Origin: Sphaerisporangium viridialbum
GTDB lineage: Bacteria > Actinomycetota > Actinomycetes > Streptosporangiales > Streptosporangiaceae
DNA: 64,000 nt
Reading direction: 5' to 3'
Assembly (NCBI RefSeq): GCF_049674955.1
Contig: NZ_CP187232.1
Coordinates: forward strand, 9,176,001 to 9,240,000
In this document: in pieces, positions 8,672 to 17,730 of the stretch
How the letters are laid out: each line of letters begins with the position of its first letter
Numbering within the stretch: the stretch's first letter is position 1
Program-made: the position numbers and the translations under genes
Notes under the pieces: model-generated
Told to the model about the DNA's origin: nothing
Seen by the model: only the letters and a program-made list of their open reading frames with translations
Databases searched by the model: none

Positions 8672-9931
8672 ATGCTCGACGTCATCGGCAGGCTCACGAC
8701 CCGCCATGCGTGGTGGGTGCTGGCCTGCTGGACGGCCGTGCTCGCCGCCGCGCTGGCGGCCCGGCCTGACACGCTCCCCGGCGTCTCCGGCGGGTACGGG
8801 CCGCTGCCGGTCGGCGCGTCGGGAGCGTTCGGCGCCGCCGTCGCGCTCCTCGCGCTCCTCGCCTTCCTCCGCTCCCCCGCCGCGACGCTGACAGCCCTGC
8901 TGGCGGCGGTGGCCGTCCACAGCCTGTCCGCCACGGCGATCTCGGCCCTGGGCCTGCCCACCCCGCCGGGCCTGTTCGCCTATGGCACGACGACGGCGTG
9001 CGCGACCATGCTGATCCACCGGTTCAGGGAGCGCCTGGCCTCTGGCGACGGGCCCGCGCACGCCGTGCGCACCTCGCTGGACCAGGCCGGGACGGTGGTC
9101 GCCACGGCGGGCGCGGCCTGGATCGCCTCCTGCGGCGCGCTGCCCCTCGGCGCCTACCCGCGCGGTCTCGGCCCCGCGCTCGCCGTGACGGCCTCGGTGC
9201 AGCTGCTCGTCGTGCTCACCCTGCTCCCCGCCGTGCTCGCCGTGCTGGGCTCCCGGCTGGTGTGGCCCGCACGGCGGCGGCGCCGCACGGGACGGCCGGC
9301 GGCCATGGCGAGGTTCGGGCTGGCCGTCGCCGCCCACCCGGGCACGTGGACGTCCCTGGCGGCGGGGCTGATCGTCGCGATGGGGGCGATCGGGCCGGTG
9401 CTGGTGCCCTCCCCGCTGCCCCTCCCCGTCGTGGCCGTAGCCGGGGTGCTGGTCGCGCTCGTTCTCGCGCTGGTGCTCCGGAGTCTGATCTCCCCGGTCT
9501 ACCTCACGGCGGGAGCGTTACTCGTCGCCTGGGCAGCCGGCACCGCCGCCGCCCGGCCCGGGGACCAGATCGCCGTGTTCATGTTCGTGCTGGTCGTCAG
9601 CGTCTCCACCGCCCTGCTCGTGCTCGCCCGGGTGCGCGAGACGGCCCGTACCGGCCGTGACCCCCGTACCTCCTCGGCCTTGGCCGCCAAGTACGCGGCC
9701 CCGCCCGCGCTCGCGGCCCTGCTGGCCACGGGGACGCTCACCGCGGCGATTTACGATGTGCTGTCCGGCGTGTGCCTGGTCGCCGGGGGCGCGGCGCTCG
9801 CGCTGGTGATCGTCCCGGGGCTCACCGCGATGCTCGGCGCCCGCGCGTGGTGGCCCGACGCCGCCCCGGCCCCCGAGGTGCACCGGCCGGACGCGCACCT
9901 GGCCTCACCCGGCGACGCCCACCCGGCCTGA
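8672..9931 (+). CDS. Reduced MMPL/RND-like membrane protein
   Basis: From ATG 8672 the protein has 419 residues and is almost entirely hydrophobic, with about ten to eleven membrane helices in two similar halves. Each half ends with the motif that closes MMPL domains: LTLLPAVLAVLGSRLVWPARR near 195-215 and GLTAMLGARAWWP near 385. The large outer loops of true MMPL transporters (about 700-1000 aa) are absent, so this is either a shrunken family member or a decayed one. One in-frame TTA codon is at 9518. An earlier GTG at 8648 is possible. The stop codon lies inside the repeat at 9925-10020. Confidence 0.65.
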   Translation: MLDVIGRLTTRHAWWVLACWTAVLAAALAARPDTLPGVSGGYGPLPVGASGAFGAAVALLALLAFLRSPAATLTALLAAVAVHSLSATAISALGLPTPPGLFAYGTTTACATMLIHRFRERLASGDGPAHAVRTSLDQAGTVVATAGAAWIASCGALPLGAYPRGLGPALAVTASVQLLVVLTLLPAVLAVLGSRLVWPARRRRRTGRPAAMARFGLAVAAHPGTWTSLAAGLIVAMGAIGPVLVPSPLPLPVVAVAGVLVALVLALVLRSLISPVYLTAGALLVAWAAGTAAARPGDQIAVFMFVLVVSVSTALLVLARVRETARTGRDPRTSSALAAKYAAPPALAALLATGTLTAAIYDVLSGVCLVAGGAALALVIVPGLTAMLGARAWWPDAAPAPEVHRPDAHLASPGDAHPA

Positions 9932-10020
9932 GCATCCGTCCGGAGGCGGGTCCACACGCGGCCTGTACGTCCGTCCGGCGGCGGCTCCACGCGCCCTGAG
10001 CGTCCGTCCGGCGGTGGGGG
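9925..10020 (+). repeat. Tandem repeat (33-35 bp, 3 copies) over the end of the MMPL-like gene
   Basis: Copies at 9925-9959, 9960-9992 and 9993-10020 share the core CCGTCCGG followed by GGCGG. The first copy contains the last codon and TGA of the MMPL-like gene, so the later copies are downstream duplicates of a gene end. Confidence 0.75.
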
Positions 10021-10058
10021 TCGGCCGAATGGCCGATCCTGTGCCGCGGTGCTCCGAT

Positions 10059-10064
10059 TACCCT
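10059..10064 (+). promoter_or_regulatory. -10 box (TACCCT) of a leaderless promoter
   Basis: TACCCT ends 8 nt before the GTG at 10073 of the histidine kinase gene. No ribosome binding site is visible. Confidence 0.5.
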
Positions 10065-10072
10065 CGACGACC

Positions 10073-11233
10073 GTGAGGGAAACCCATCGGCTCGTGTACT
10101 GGATCCGGCGGCTCAGCGAGATCGCGCTGGTCGGCTGGCTCGGGCTGATCCTCCTCGGCGACACGGCGATCGCGGTCGCGATGGGCCGGGCGCAGTTCGC
10201 GGCGCCGCTGTGCGGGCTCATCGGCATCGGGGCGTACCTGCTGCGCGAGCGGTTCCGTGTCCAGGGCATGGTCCTGCTCATGGGGATGTCCGCCGGAGTG
10301 TCGCTGTTCACCGGCGTCTTCCACTGGACGGGCTCCCCCGGCTTCGCCGAAGCCGGAGCGCTGCTGCTGCTCACCGTGGGGGCGCTGCGCTGGGTCACGC
10401 CGCTCAGGCTCGCCGTGCTGCTCTCGGTGCTCGCGATGGTCACCCTCGAACTGTCCGCCGGCCTGCGCACCCAGAAGACCTCGGCCGTCGGCTTCGGCTT
10501 CCTGTTCTTCGTCGCCTGGGCGGTGGCGATGGGCATCGGCAGCTACCTTCGCTACCAGCGAGAACACCGCCTGGAGACGGTGAACGCCGTCCGGAGGGCC
10601 GAACGCCTGGAGCTCGCCAGGGAGCTGCACGACCTGGTCGCCCACCACATCACCGGCATCGTGGTCCAGGCGCAGGCGGCGAGAACCGTGGCCGCGCAGA
10701 AGCCCGAGGCCGTCGTGCCCTCGCTCGAAGCGATCGCCAACGCGGGAGCGGACGCGCTGACCTCCATGCGCCGCCTGGTCGGGGTGCTCAGGGCCGACGA
10801 CGACGCGTCCCGCAACCCCGGCACCACGCTCACCGACCTGCGGGTGCTCGTCGAAAGGTTCTCGGCGGGCGGCCCCCAGGTGGACTTCGACGTCCGTCAG
10901 GGCCTCAGCGAGTCCGAGCTGGCGCCCGAGGTGCTCACCACCCTGCACCGCGTCCTGCAGGAGTCCCTGACGAACGTACGGCGGCACGCGCCCGGCACCG
11001 GCTGGGTGCGGGCCGAGCTGGGGCCTGCCGAACGGGGGGTGCTGCTGTGCGTCCGCAACCACCGATCGCCCTCCGACCCGCGCGTCGCCCGGCTGGGCGG
11101 CGGGTTCGGCCTGGTGGGCATGGCCGAGCGGGTCAAGGCCCTCGGCGGGAACCTCGTCGCGGGCCCCACCCCCGAGGGGGCCTGGGAGGTCCGCGCCTGG
11201 TTCCCCGCAGGCCACGAGCCGGCCCGCCTCTGA
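10073..11233 (+). CDS. Orphan sensor histidine kinase (NarL/DesK class)
   Basis: This 386-residue protein has five to six membrane helices in residues about 12-160, a HisKA_3 phosphoacceptor block (ARELHDLVAHHITGIVVQAQ, with His near 186) and a C-terminal HATPase domain (LHRVLQESLTNVRRHAPG as N box, GGGFGLVGMAERVKALGG as G box). Members autophosphorylate and signal to NarL-type response regulators. Unusually, no response regulator lies on either side: the MMPL-like gene is upstream and cystathionine beta-synthase is convergent downstream. GTG 10073 was chosen over GTG 10049 because the -10 box lies between them. Confidence 0.85.
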   Translation: MRETHRLVYWIRRLSEIALVGWLGLILLGDTAIAVAMGRAQFAAPLCGLIGIGAYLLRERFRVQGMVLLMGMSAGVSLFTGVFHWTGSPGFAEAGALLLLTVGALRWVTPLRLAVLLSVLAMVTLELSAGLRTQKTSAVGFGFLFFVAWAVAMGIGSYLRYQREHRLETVNAVRRAERLELARELHDLVAHHITGIVVQAQAARTVAAQKPEAVVPSLEAIANAGADALTSMRRLVGVLRADDDASRNPGTTLTDLRVLVERFSAGGPQVDFDVRQGLSESELAPEVLTTLHRVLQESLTNVRRHAPGTGWVRAELGPAERGVLLCVRNHRSPSDPRVARLGGGFGLVGMAERVKALGGNLVAGPTPEGAWEVRAWFPAGHEPARL

Positions 11234-11296
11234 GCCCGGGTGCCGCGCCCTCCCTCGGCCCCGCACCCGGTCTCAGCTCTTCACAAGTTGCCCACA

Positions 11297-11364
11297 GGCT
11301 GTGTTCTTCAGGCGCTCGCCGCGCTCGCGAGGCTGTGTTGGTTCAGGCGCTCGCTCCGCTCGCG
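11297..11364 (+). repeat. Tandem duplication (34 bp, 2 copies) over the CBS stop codon
   Basis: 11297-11330 and 11331-11364 are near-identical (GGCTGTGTT, then CAGGCGCTCGC, then GCTCGCGA). The second copy holds the last codons and stop of the cystathionine beta-synthase gene; the first is a downstream duplicate. Confidence 0.75.
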
Positions 11365-12722
11365 AGGAAGGCGAGCAGGTCCTGCCTGGTGATCAGGCCG
11401 ATCGGCTTGCCGTCGTCGAGGACCACCGTGGCGTCGGCCTTCTCCAGCGCCTCGATGGCCACCGAGACGGGCTCGCCCGAGCCGATCATGGGGAGCGGCG
11501 CCGACATGTGGTCCGCGATCGGGTCCTCCCCCCGCAGCTTGCCCCGGTAGAGGGCCTCCAGCAGGTCGCGCTCGACGATCGAGCCGACCACCTCGGCCGC
11601 CATGACCGGGGGCTCTTCCTTCATGACGGGGAGCTGCGACACGCTGTACTCGCGCATGATGGCGATCGCCGTGCTGACCGACTCGTGCGGGTGCGTGTGC
11701 ACGAACTCCGGCAGCCCGGGCGACTTGCGGCCGAGCACGTCGCCGACCAGCCCTTCGTCGCTCGTGGACGTCAGGAAGCCGTAGTCGGCCATCCAGTCGT
11801 CGTTGAAGATCTTGGAAAGGTAGCCACGCCCGCCGTCCGGCAGCAGGACGACCACGATGGCGTCGGGCCCGGCCTCGGCCGCCACCTTCAGCGCCGCCAC
11901 GACCGCCATGCCGCAGGAACCCCCGACGAGCAGGGCCTCCTCGCGCGCCAGGCGCCGGGTCATCCCGAAGGAGTCCTTGTCGGAGACCGCGATGATGCGG
12001 TCGGCCACCGTGGTGTCGTAGGTGGCGGGCCAGATGTCCTCGCCGACGCCCTCCACCAGGTACGGCCGCCCGGAGCCGCCGGAGTAGACCGAGCCTTCGG
12101 GGTCGGCGCCGATGACCTGGACCCGGCCCCCCGAGACGTCCTTGAGGTAGCGGCCGGTGCCGCTGATCGTGCCGCCGGTGCCCACCCCCGCGACGAAGTG
12201 GGTGATCCGCCCGTCGGTCTGGTCCCAGATCTCGGGCCCGGTCGAGTGGTAGTGACTTGCGGGGTTCTCCGGGTTGGAGTACTGGTCGGGCTTCCAGGCG
12301 TTCGGGATCTCGCGCGCCAGCCGGTCGGAGACCGAGTAGTAGGACTCCGGGTGGTCGGGCGAGACCGCCGTCGGGCAGACGACGACCTCGGCGCCGTACG
12401 CCCTGAGCACCGCGATCTTGTCCTGCGCCACCTTGTCCGGCACGACGAACAGGCAGCGGTAGCCCCTGTCCTGGGCGACGATCGCCAGCCCGATGCCGGT
12501 GTTGCCCGACGTGGGCTCCACGATCGTGCCGCCGGGACGCAGCTCTCCTGACCGCTCGGCCGCCTCGACCATGCGCAGCGCGATGCGGTCCTTCACCGAG
12601 CCGCCCGGGTTGAAGTACTCGACCTTCGCCAATACCTGCGCGGATACGCCGGCCGTGACCTTGCGGAGCCGTACGAGCGGGGTGTCGCCCATGAGCTCGA
12701 TGAGCGAGTCGTGTACGCGCAC
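11343..12722 (-). CDS. cbs: Cystathionine beta-synthase
   Basis: The protein of 459 residues joins a fold-type II PLP domain (about 1-320; cofactor lysine in NPGGSVKDRIA near K44, PTSGNTGIGLA, GTGGTISGTGRYLK) to two C-terminal CBS domains (about 335-455). The enzyme condenses serine and homocysteine to cystathionine, the first step of reverse transsulfuration. The CBS pair resembles regulatory modules, but ligand control is not visible from sequence. GTG 12722 (VRVHDSLIELMGDTPLVRL) matches the family's usual N-terminus. An alternative GTG at 12734 adds four residues. Confidence 0.87.
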   Translation of the reverse strand: MRVHDSLIELMGDTPLVRLRKVTAGVSAQVLAKVEYFNPGGSVKDRIALRMVEAAERSGELRPGGTIVEPTSGNTGIGLAIVAQDRGYRCLFVVPDKVAQDKIAVLRAYGAEVVVCPTAVSPDHPESYYSVSDRLAREIPNAWKPDQYSNPENPASHYHSTGPEIWDQTDGRITHFVAGVGTGGTISGTGRYLKDVSGGRVQVIGADPEGSVYSGGSGRPYLVEGVGEDIWPATYDTTVADRIIAVSDKDSFGMTRRLAREEALLVGGSCGMAVVAALKVAAEAGPDAIVVVLLPDGGRGYLSKIFNDDWMADYGFLTSTSDEGLVGDVLGRKSPGLPEFVHTHPHESVSTAIAIMREYSVSQLPVMKEEPPVMAAEVVGSIVERDLLEALYRGKLRGEDPIADHMSAPLPMIGSGEPVSVAIEALEKADATVVLDDGKPIGLITRQDLLAFLASGASA

Positions 12723-13005
12723 CGGGAATAACACCTCATTTGCCGAAGCTTTGTCAGCTTGCCGATGCCGGATATCCGATGGGTGATCAGGTGTCCGGCG
12801 GGTTCAACTCCTCACCGTACCGTCACGACTACCAACCCAAGGGACAGGCGTCCGCGAGTCGCGCCATCACGAATCGGAACGGCCGCGATCATAGTGTCAA
12901 GACCATGATCAGACCATGAAAACAGCTACAAGCCAGCGCATATGACCACTGACACCACAACGGGCAACCACGACGAAGGTACAGGGATCAGGAAGGACAA
13001 CGGCA

Positions 13006-14007
13006 GTGATGTGGACGCCGGGAACCGCACGGGCAGCCCGCCGTATCGCGACCGCGGCCGCCCTGGGCAGCGGGGGCGTCACCGCCCTCGGAGCGGCCGT
13101 GTACGGCCTGCTGATGGCCGAGGCGATGCTCGCACGAAGGATCGTCGGCCGCCCGCACGGCATGGAGGGGCCCGCCTCCGACGGCATCTACGGGGAGTGG
13201 CCGAGCCACGGTGACGTGGCGGTCGAGCCCATCAAGCTGGTCATGCTCGGCGACTCGACCTCCGTGGGGCTCGGCATGACCGACCCGTCCACGACCCCCG
13301 CCGTGCTGCTGGCCAACGGCCTGGCCGCCATCGCCGAGCGCCCCGTGCGGCTGGACGTCTTCGGCAGGTCCGGCGCGGTGTCCGCCGACCTCACCCTGCA
13401 GGTGGACCGGGCGCTCAGGACGGAGCCCGACATCGCCGTGATCTTCGTGGGCGCCAACGACGTCACCACCCAGACCAAGCCGGCCGAGGCCGTACGGCAC
13501 CTGCAGAAGGCGGTGCGGAGGCTCCGCGAGGCGGGCGCGGAGGTCGTCGTGGGCACGTGCCCCGACCTCGGCACGATCAGGCCGATCGGCCAGCCGCTGC
13601 GCTGGGTCACGCGGCTGTGGAGCCGCCAGCTCGCCGCGGCCCAGACGGTCGTGGTGATCGAGGAGGGCGGTCGCACGGTCGCGTTCGCGGACATCCTCGG
13701 CCCGGAATTCGCCTCATATCCGGGCGAAATGTTCGGACCCGATCGATATCACCCATCTGCGCGAGGTTACCAACGGTCCGCTTACGTAGTGCTACCTTCT
13801 GTATGCGCCGCGTTGGGGTTGTGGCCCGAGCTCGCACCCGAGCGTGGCGAGGGATCGCAATCGATTTACCTCGCGGCGGCCATCGCCGCGGAGGAGTCCG
13901 GCACCGAGGTCACCGCGACCCGCGTCGCCGGCCGAGCGACCGGCCCCCAAGGAAGGTGGGCCACGATACTTCGCCGCCGGCCAGGGACGATGCCTCGCAG
14001 CGCCTGA
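13006..14007 (+). CDS. SGNH/GDSL-family hydrolase, secreted or membrane-anchored
   Basis: This 333-residue protein has a basic start and a hydrophobic segment (about 15-40) that would act as signal anchor. The catalytic blocks are present: LGDSTS (nucleophile Ser near 84), the Gly of FGRSG, GAND (Asn near 151), and GPDRYHPS (Asp 246 and His 249). The family hydrolyses esters of lipids or acylated sugars; the substrate here is unknown. GGAAGG lies 9 nt before GTG 13006; ATG 13009 is equally usable. The C-terminal 60 residues, rich in Ala, Glu and Arg, lie outside the fold. Confidence 0.83.
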   Translation: MMWTPGTARAARRIATAAALGSGGVTALGAAVYGLLMAEAMLARRIVGRPHGMEGPASDGIYGEWPSHGDVAVEPIKLVMLGDSTSVGLGMTDPSTTPAVLLANGLAAIAERPVRLDVFGRSGAVSADLTLQVDRALRTEPDIAVIFVGANDVTTQTKPAEAVRHLQKAVRRLREAGAEVVVGTCPDLGTIRPIGQPLRWVTRLWSRQLAAAQTVVVIEEGGRTVAFADILGPEFASYPGEMFGPDRYHPSARGYQRSAYVVLPSVCAALGLWPELAPERGEGSQSIYLAAAIAAEESGTEVTATRVAGRATGPQGRWATILRRRPGTMPRSA

Positions 14008-14058
14008 ACCCGGTCACCCTCCGCGACGCAGTCGTCACACTGCCCGCATTGGAGTGGA

Positions 14059-15426
14059 ATGCCCGTGATCCGGCCTTTAGCGAAACCGGCTCTGCGCCTT
14101 GCCGGGGCCCTTGCCGGGGTCCTCGCCCTGGCTGGTTGCTCCAGCAGCAAGGCGGCCATCGAGGAGACCCATCCGACCTGGCTCAACGGCGAGGTGAACG
14201 CCGTCAGCCGCGCCACCGTGGCGGCCGGCGTGGCCGCCGTGACCTCGCTGAAGCCGGACGGCACGCTGGAGACCGCCGCCCTCGACCTCGCCCGCGGCAG
14301 GAGGCTGTGGGCCCATCCAGCGACGATCGCCGGGCGCCTGCCCGGCATGGGCGTGCAGCCGCCCGCCGCGGTCGAGACCGGTCAGGGCCAGGCGGTCGTC
14401 GCCGCCGTCGACCCGGCGAAGCGCGGCAGGTGGAACGCCACGCTGATCGTCCGCGACGCGCGCACCGGCCAGAAGAAGTGGTCCAGGCCCGTCCAGTCGA
14501 CCTTCGGCCCGCAGCGGTGCGGCCCGTACCTGTGCATGTCGGAGAACACCGCGCTGGCCTCGGCCCGCATGGTCGTGCTCGACCCGCTCACCGGCAAGCT
14601 CCTGTGGACGCTTCCCGGCATCAGCGAGGTGGAGTGGTCCGATCAGTCCAGGGTCGTCATGCTCCGCATGGCCAGGCACCCCGTCCTTTCCGCCCACGAC
14701 CTGAAGACCGGGGCGCCGGTCTGGCAGCTTCCGGTCGAGCAGGCACTCAGCACCGGCATCGACCTGTCGGGCGGCTGGGCCTTCGGCACCTCCGGGGAAA
14801 ACCTCGTCGGCTACGTCGCCCCGTACACCAACCCCAAGAAGAACAGGACCTCGGCCTTCGGCCTCTTCTCGATCAAGCTCTCGAACGGCACCGTCAACTG
14901 GCTGCGCCCCTCGGTCGTACGCGTCTACCCGAGCGGCAGCCCCGGCTTCGCGCCCGTGGTGCGGCCCATCGACGAGCAGGGCCAGTACGGCGGCTTCGCC
15001 CGGCTCGATCCCGGCTCCGGCCGCGTGATCGGCCAGATCGCCGCCGGTCAGGTGCCGGGCACCGGCTGGTGGCTCGCGTTCCCCAAAGACATGGGCAGGC
15101 TCGACTTCCTCAAGCCCAACGGTTCGGGCTCCGCGTTCGACCTGCCCTCCGGGCAGCCCACCCCGGTGAAGGACCAGCGCGGCTGGTCCTTCTGCGTCAC
15201 CGACCCCAAGCCGCTGCCGCTGGCCGGGCTGCCCCAGGGCTTCTACTCCGTGGCCTCCCTGTGCGAGTTCGACCTGGCGACCGGCAAGCGCGTGCCCGGC
15301 CCCGCGGGGACTCCGCCCGCGTGGTTCACCGGCAGCCAGGACGGCTGGCGCCTCTGGCGTGACGAGAAGGGCGCCCTGCACGCCATCAGGGACACCACCG
15401 GCACCGCTCCCGGCATGTACGGCTGA
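14059..15426 (+). CDS. Lipoprotein with PQQ-type beta-propeller repeats
   Basis: The 455-residue protein has a lipobox LALAGC (Cys near 27), so it should be lipid-anchored on the outer face of the membrane. Repeating blade-like motifs follow (LDLARGRRLWAHP, RDARTGQKKWSRP, LDPLTGKLLWTLP, HDLKTGAPVWQLP), each resembling the PQQ/outer-membrane-protein-B-type blade. Quinone-binding catalytic residues are not evident, so a binding or scaffold role is more likely than an enzyme. The gene is 51 nt after the SGNH hydrolase and ends at a strong terminator. Confidence 0.78.
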   Translation: MPVIRPLAKPALRLAGALAGVLALAGCSSSKAAIEETHPTWLNGEVNAVSRATVAAGVAAVTSLKPDGTLETAALDLARGRRLWAHPATIAGRLPGMGVQPPAAVETGQGQAVVAAVDPAKRGRWNATLIVRDARTGQKKWSRPVQSTFGPQRCGPYLCMSENTALASARMVVLDPLTGKLLWTLPGISEVEWSDQSRVVMLRMARHPVLSAHDLKTGAPVWQLPVEQALSTGIDLSGGWAFGTSGENLVGYVAPYTNPKKNRTSAFGLFSIKLSNGTVNWLRPSVVRVYPSGSPGFAPVVRPIDEQGQYGGFARLDPGSGRVIGQIAAGQVPGTGWWLAFPKDMGRLDFLKPNGSGSAFDLPSGQPTPVKDQRGWSFCVTDPKPLPLAGLPQGFYSVASLCEFDLATGKRVPGPAGTPPAWFTGSQDGWRLWRDEKGALHAIRDTTGTAPGMYG

Positions 15427-15452
15427 CGCCGGCTCCGGATACCCGCCGTTCA

Positions 15453-15485
15453 GGGCCCCGTGATCCGATCACGGGGCCTTTCTGC
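15453..15485 (+). terminator. Strong intrinsic terminator
   Basis: A perfect 11-bp stem (15454-15464 with 15468-15478) encloses the 3-nt loop CCG and is followed by TTTCTGCTGCTT. It lies 27 nt after the lipoprotein stop and separates it from the thiolase gene. Confidence 0.85.
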
Positions 15486-15593
15486 TGCTTGCCGTACATA
15501 GTTCTGTTTCTTGGTGCCCCGGGGCGTGGCATCCGCCCTACCGCACGGTAACCTCCGCTGAAGGGAGCCCTGCCACGAACCCAGGAGAGCCAA

Positions 15594-16814
15594 ATGCCCG
15601 AGGCAGTAATCGTCGCGACCGCACGTTCGCCGATCGGCCGAGCCTTCAAGGGGTCGCTCAAGGACATCCGTCCCGACGACCTGACCGCTCAGATGATCAA
15701 GGCCGCGCTGGACAAGGTCCCTCAGCTCGATCCCAACGACGTCGACGACCTGATGCTGGGCTGCGGCCTGCCGGGCGGCGAGCAGGGCTTCAACATGGCC
15801 CGCGTGGTGTCCGTGCTGCTCGGTCTCGACCGCGTCCCTGGCACCACGGTCACCCGCTACTGCTCCTCGTCGCTGCAGACCACCCGCATGGCGTTCCACG
15901 CCATCAAGGCGGGCGAGGGAGACGTGTTCATCTCGGCGGGGGTCGAGACCGTCTCCCGCTTCGCCAAGGGCAGCTCCGACTCGCTGCCCGACACCACCAA
16001 CCCCCTGTTCCTGGACGCCAAGACCCGCACCGACGCCGGCGCCCAGGGCGGCGGCCCCGAATGGCACGACCCGCGCCAGGACGGCCAGCTCCCCGACGTC
16101 TACATCGCCATGGGCCAGACCGCCGAGAACGTCGCCGGCATCCGCGGCGTCAGCCGCGGGGAGCAGGACGAGTTCGGCGTCCGCTCGCAGAACCTCGCTG
16201 AGAAGGCCCTGGCCAACGGCTTCTGGGAGCAGGACATCACGCCGGTGACCCTGCCGGACGGCACCGTGGTGAGCAAGGACGACGGGCCGAGGCCCGGCAC
16301 CACCTACGAGGCCGTCTCCCAGCTCAAGCCGGTGTTCCGGCCCGACGGCACGGTCACGGCGGGCAACTGCTGCCCGCTCAACGACGGCGGCGCCGCGGTG
16401 ATCGTGATGAGCGACGTGAAGGCGGCCGAGCTGGGCATCACGCCGCTGGCCCGCATCGTGTCGACCGGCGTCACGGGCCTGTCCCCCGAGATCATGGGCC
16501 TCGGACCGGTGGAGGCGTCTCGCCAGGCGCTGAGCCGGGCGGGCATGTCGATCAGCGACGTCGACCTCGTCGAGATCAACGAGGCGTTCGCCGCCCAGGT
16601 CATCCCGTCGTACCAGGAGCTCGGCATCGACATCGACCGGCTCAACGTCAACGGGGGCGCCATCGCCGTCGGGCACCCGTTCGGCATGACGGGCGCCCGC
16701 ATCACCTCCACCCTGATCAACGGCCTGCGCTTCCACGACAAGGCGATCGGCCTGGAGACGATGTGCGTCGGCGGGGGCCAGGGCATGGCCATGGTGCTTG
16801 AGCGCCTGAACTAG
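15594..16814 (+). CDS. Acetyl-CoA C-acetyltransferase (thiolase)
   Basis: The length of 406 residues is normal for the family. The acyl-accepting cysteine is in RYCSSSLQ (C90), the general-base histidine in VGHPFGMTGAR (H361) and the second catalytic cysteine in CVGGGQG (C391), with EINEAFAAQ in place. It condenses or cleaves acetyl-CoA/acyl-CoA units in fatty acid or polyhydroxyalkanoate-type metabolism. The ATG has AGGAG about 7 nt upstream. No other beta-oxidation gene is adjacent, so the pathway cannot be fixed from context. It shares the palindrome CTAG with the convergent gene that follows, so the two stops overlap. Confidence 0.9.
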   Translation: MPEAVIVATARSPIGRAFKGSLKDIRPDDLTAQMIKAALDKVPQLDPNDVDDLMLGCGLPGGEQGFNMARVVSVLLGLDRVPGTTVTRYCSSSLQTTRMAFHAIKAGEGDVFISAGVETVSRFAKGSSDSLPDTTNPLFLDAKTRTDAGAQGGGPEWHDPRQDGQLPDVYIAMGQTAENVAGIRGVSRGEQDEFGVRSQNLAEKALANGFWEQDITPVTLPDGTVVSKDDGPRPGTTYEAVSQLKPVFRPDGTVTAGNCCPLNDGGAAVIVMSDVKAAELGITPLARIVSTGVTGLSPEIMGLGPVEASRQALSRAGMSISDVDLVEINEAFAAQVIPSYQELGIDIDRLNVNGGAIAVGHPFGMTGARITSTLINGLRFHDKAIGLETMCVGGGQGMAMVLERLN

Positions 16815-17221
16815 CCGTGGACGTCGGGGCCGGCGCGCGTGAGCTCGATGCGGGCGATCACGCGCCGGTCCCGGGTCATGGCCGCACGGTAGTCGTCCCA
16901 GTCGGGGTGCTCGCCGGCGATGCCCCGGTAGTACTCGACCAGGGGCTCCATCGCCTCGGGGAGGGACACGATCTCGGCGGTCCCCTCCACCTGGATCCAG
17001 TCGCCGAAGAAGGCGTCGGTCATCACGCACAGCGTGACGGCGGGGTTGGCGCGGAGGTTGCGGGTCTTGGCGGCGGTCTCACGGGTGCTGACGATCGCAC
17101 GGCCGTCGGCGTCCAGACCGACGGTGACCGGTGAGGTCTGCGTGCGGCCGTCGGCGTGCGTGGTCACCATCACCGCACGGTGGTTGTTCCTGATGAATTC
17201 ACGGGCCTTGTCGAGATCCAT
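16811..17221 (-). CDS. PPOX-class F420-dependent oxidoreductase
   Basis: This protein of about 136 residues has the split-barrel flavin/F420 fold typical of the family (FIRNNHRAVMVTTHADGRTQTSPVTVGLDADG, AKTRNLRANPAVTLCVM, DWIQVEGTAEIV). Such enzymes use coenzyme F420 in actinomycetes to reduce varied substrates. The start is placed at ATG 17221 (MDLDKAREF), the usual N-terminus. ATG 17239 would add six residues (MDHHGD). Confidence 0.8.
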   Translation of the reverse strand: MDLDKAREFIRNNHRAVMVTTHADGRTQTSPVTVGLDADGRAIVSTRETAAKTRNLRANPAVTLCVMTDAFFGDWIQVEGTAEIVSLPEAMEPLVEYYRGIAGEHPDWDDYRAAMTRDRRVIARIELTRAGPDVHG

Positions 17222-17254
17222 GTCTCCATGATGATCCATGCCCGGAACGGAGTC

Positions 17255-17283
17255 GCGCCCACGCCATGCGATGGCGTGGGCGC
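17255..17283 (-). terminator. Long hairpin between the PPOX and DUF4287 genes
   Basis: Perfect 13-bp arms (17255-17267 and 17271-17283) enclose a 3-nt loop. It lies 18 nt past the DUF4287 stop in the reading direction. It has no U tract, so termination is inferred from stem strength and position. Confidence 0.6.
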
Positions 17284-17300
17284 GCTAGGCAGGCAGGGGC

Positions 17301-17534
17301 TTACATGAAGCCCATGCGGGAACGGCGCTGCCGCTCGTGCTCGATCACGATCGCCGCGGCGTAGCCGTGGGTCAGCCCGTGCTCGTCGGCGAGCCAGTTG
17401 GCCCGTTCGTCACACCGTAGGAAAGCCGGGCCGTTGTCGATGGCTTGGAACCACTCTGGGAGTGCGCGTCCGGTGATGTCCGGAACCCTGGCAATCAGCT
17501 TGTTCTGCGTCTCCGGTGAGTGGTTCAACGACAT
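17301..17534 (-). CDS. DUF4287-family small protein
   Basis: The 77-residue soluble protein begins MSLNHSPETQNKLIARVPDITGR and contains the DUF4287 signature around LPEWFQ and CDERANWLADEHGLTHGYAAAIVIEHER. Its function is not known. The start is ATG 17534 with GGAGG 6 nt upstream. An in-frame longer reading from 17579 adds residues without family similarity. It ends in the basic tail RQRRSRMGFM. Confidence 0.75.
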   Translation of the reverse strand: MSLNHSPETQNKLIARVPDITGRALPEWFQAIDNGPAFLRCDERANWLADEHGLTHGYAAAIVIEHERQRRSRMGFM

Positions 17535-17730
17535 GGGCACCTCCATGAGTGAAGCCTCTTTTGCTTGACACTGCATCACCAGCCCCGTGATGGCAAGCCC
17601 CCAATGGCCAGCCTTCTCTTACACGAGGTAGATCATTAGTCGCTGTGTGTGGGCTTACCCAACGGTTCCATGGCCATGCCAAAGAGAAACGGCCGGCCGA
17701 AACCCGCCGGGCGATCCTCTGCCAGAGGAT

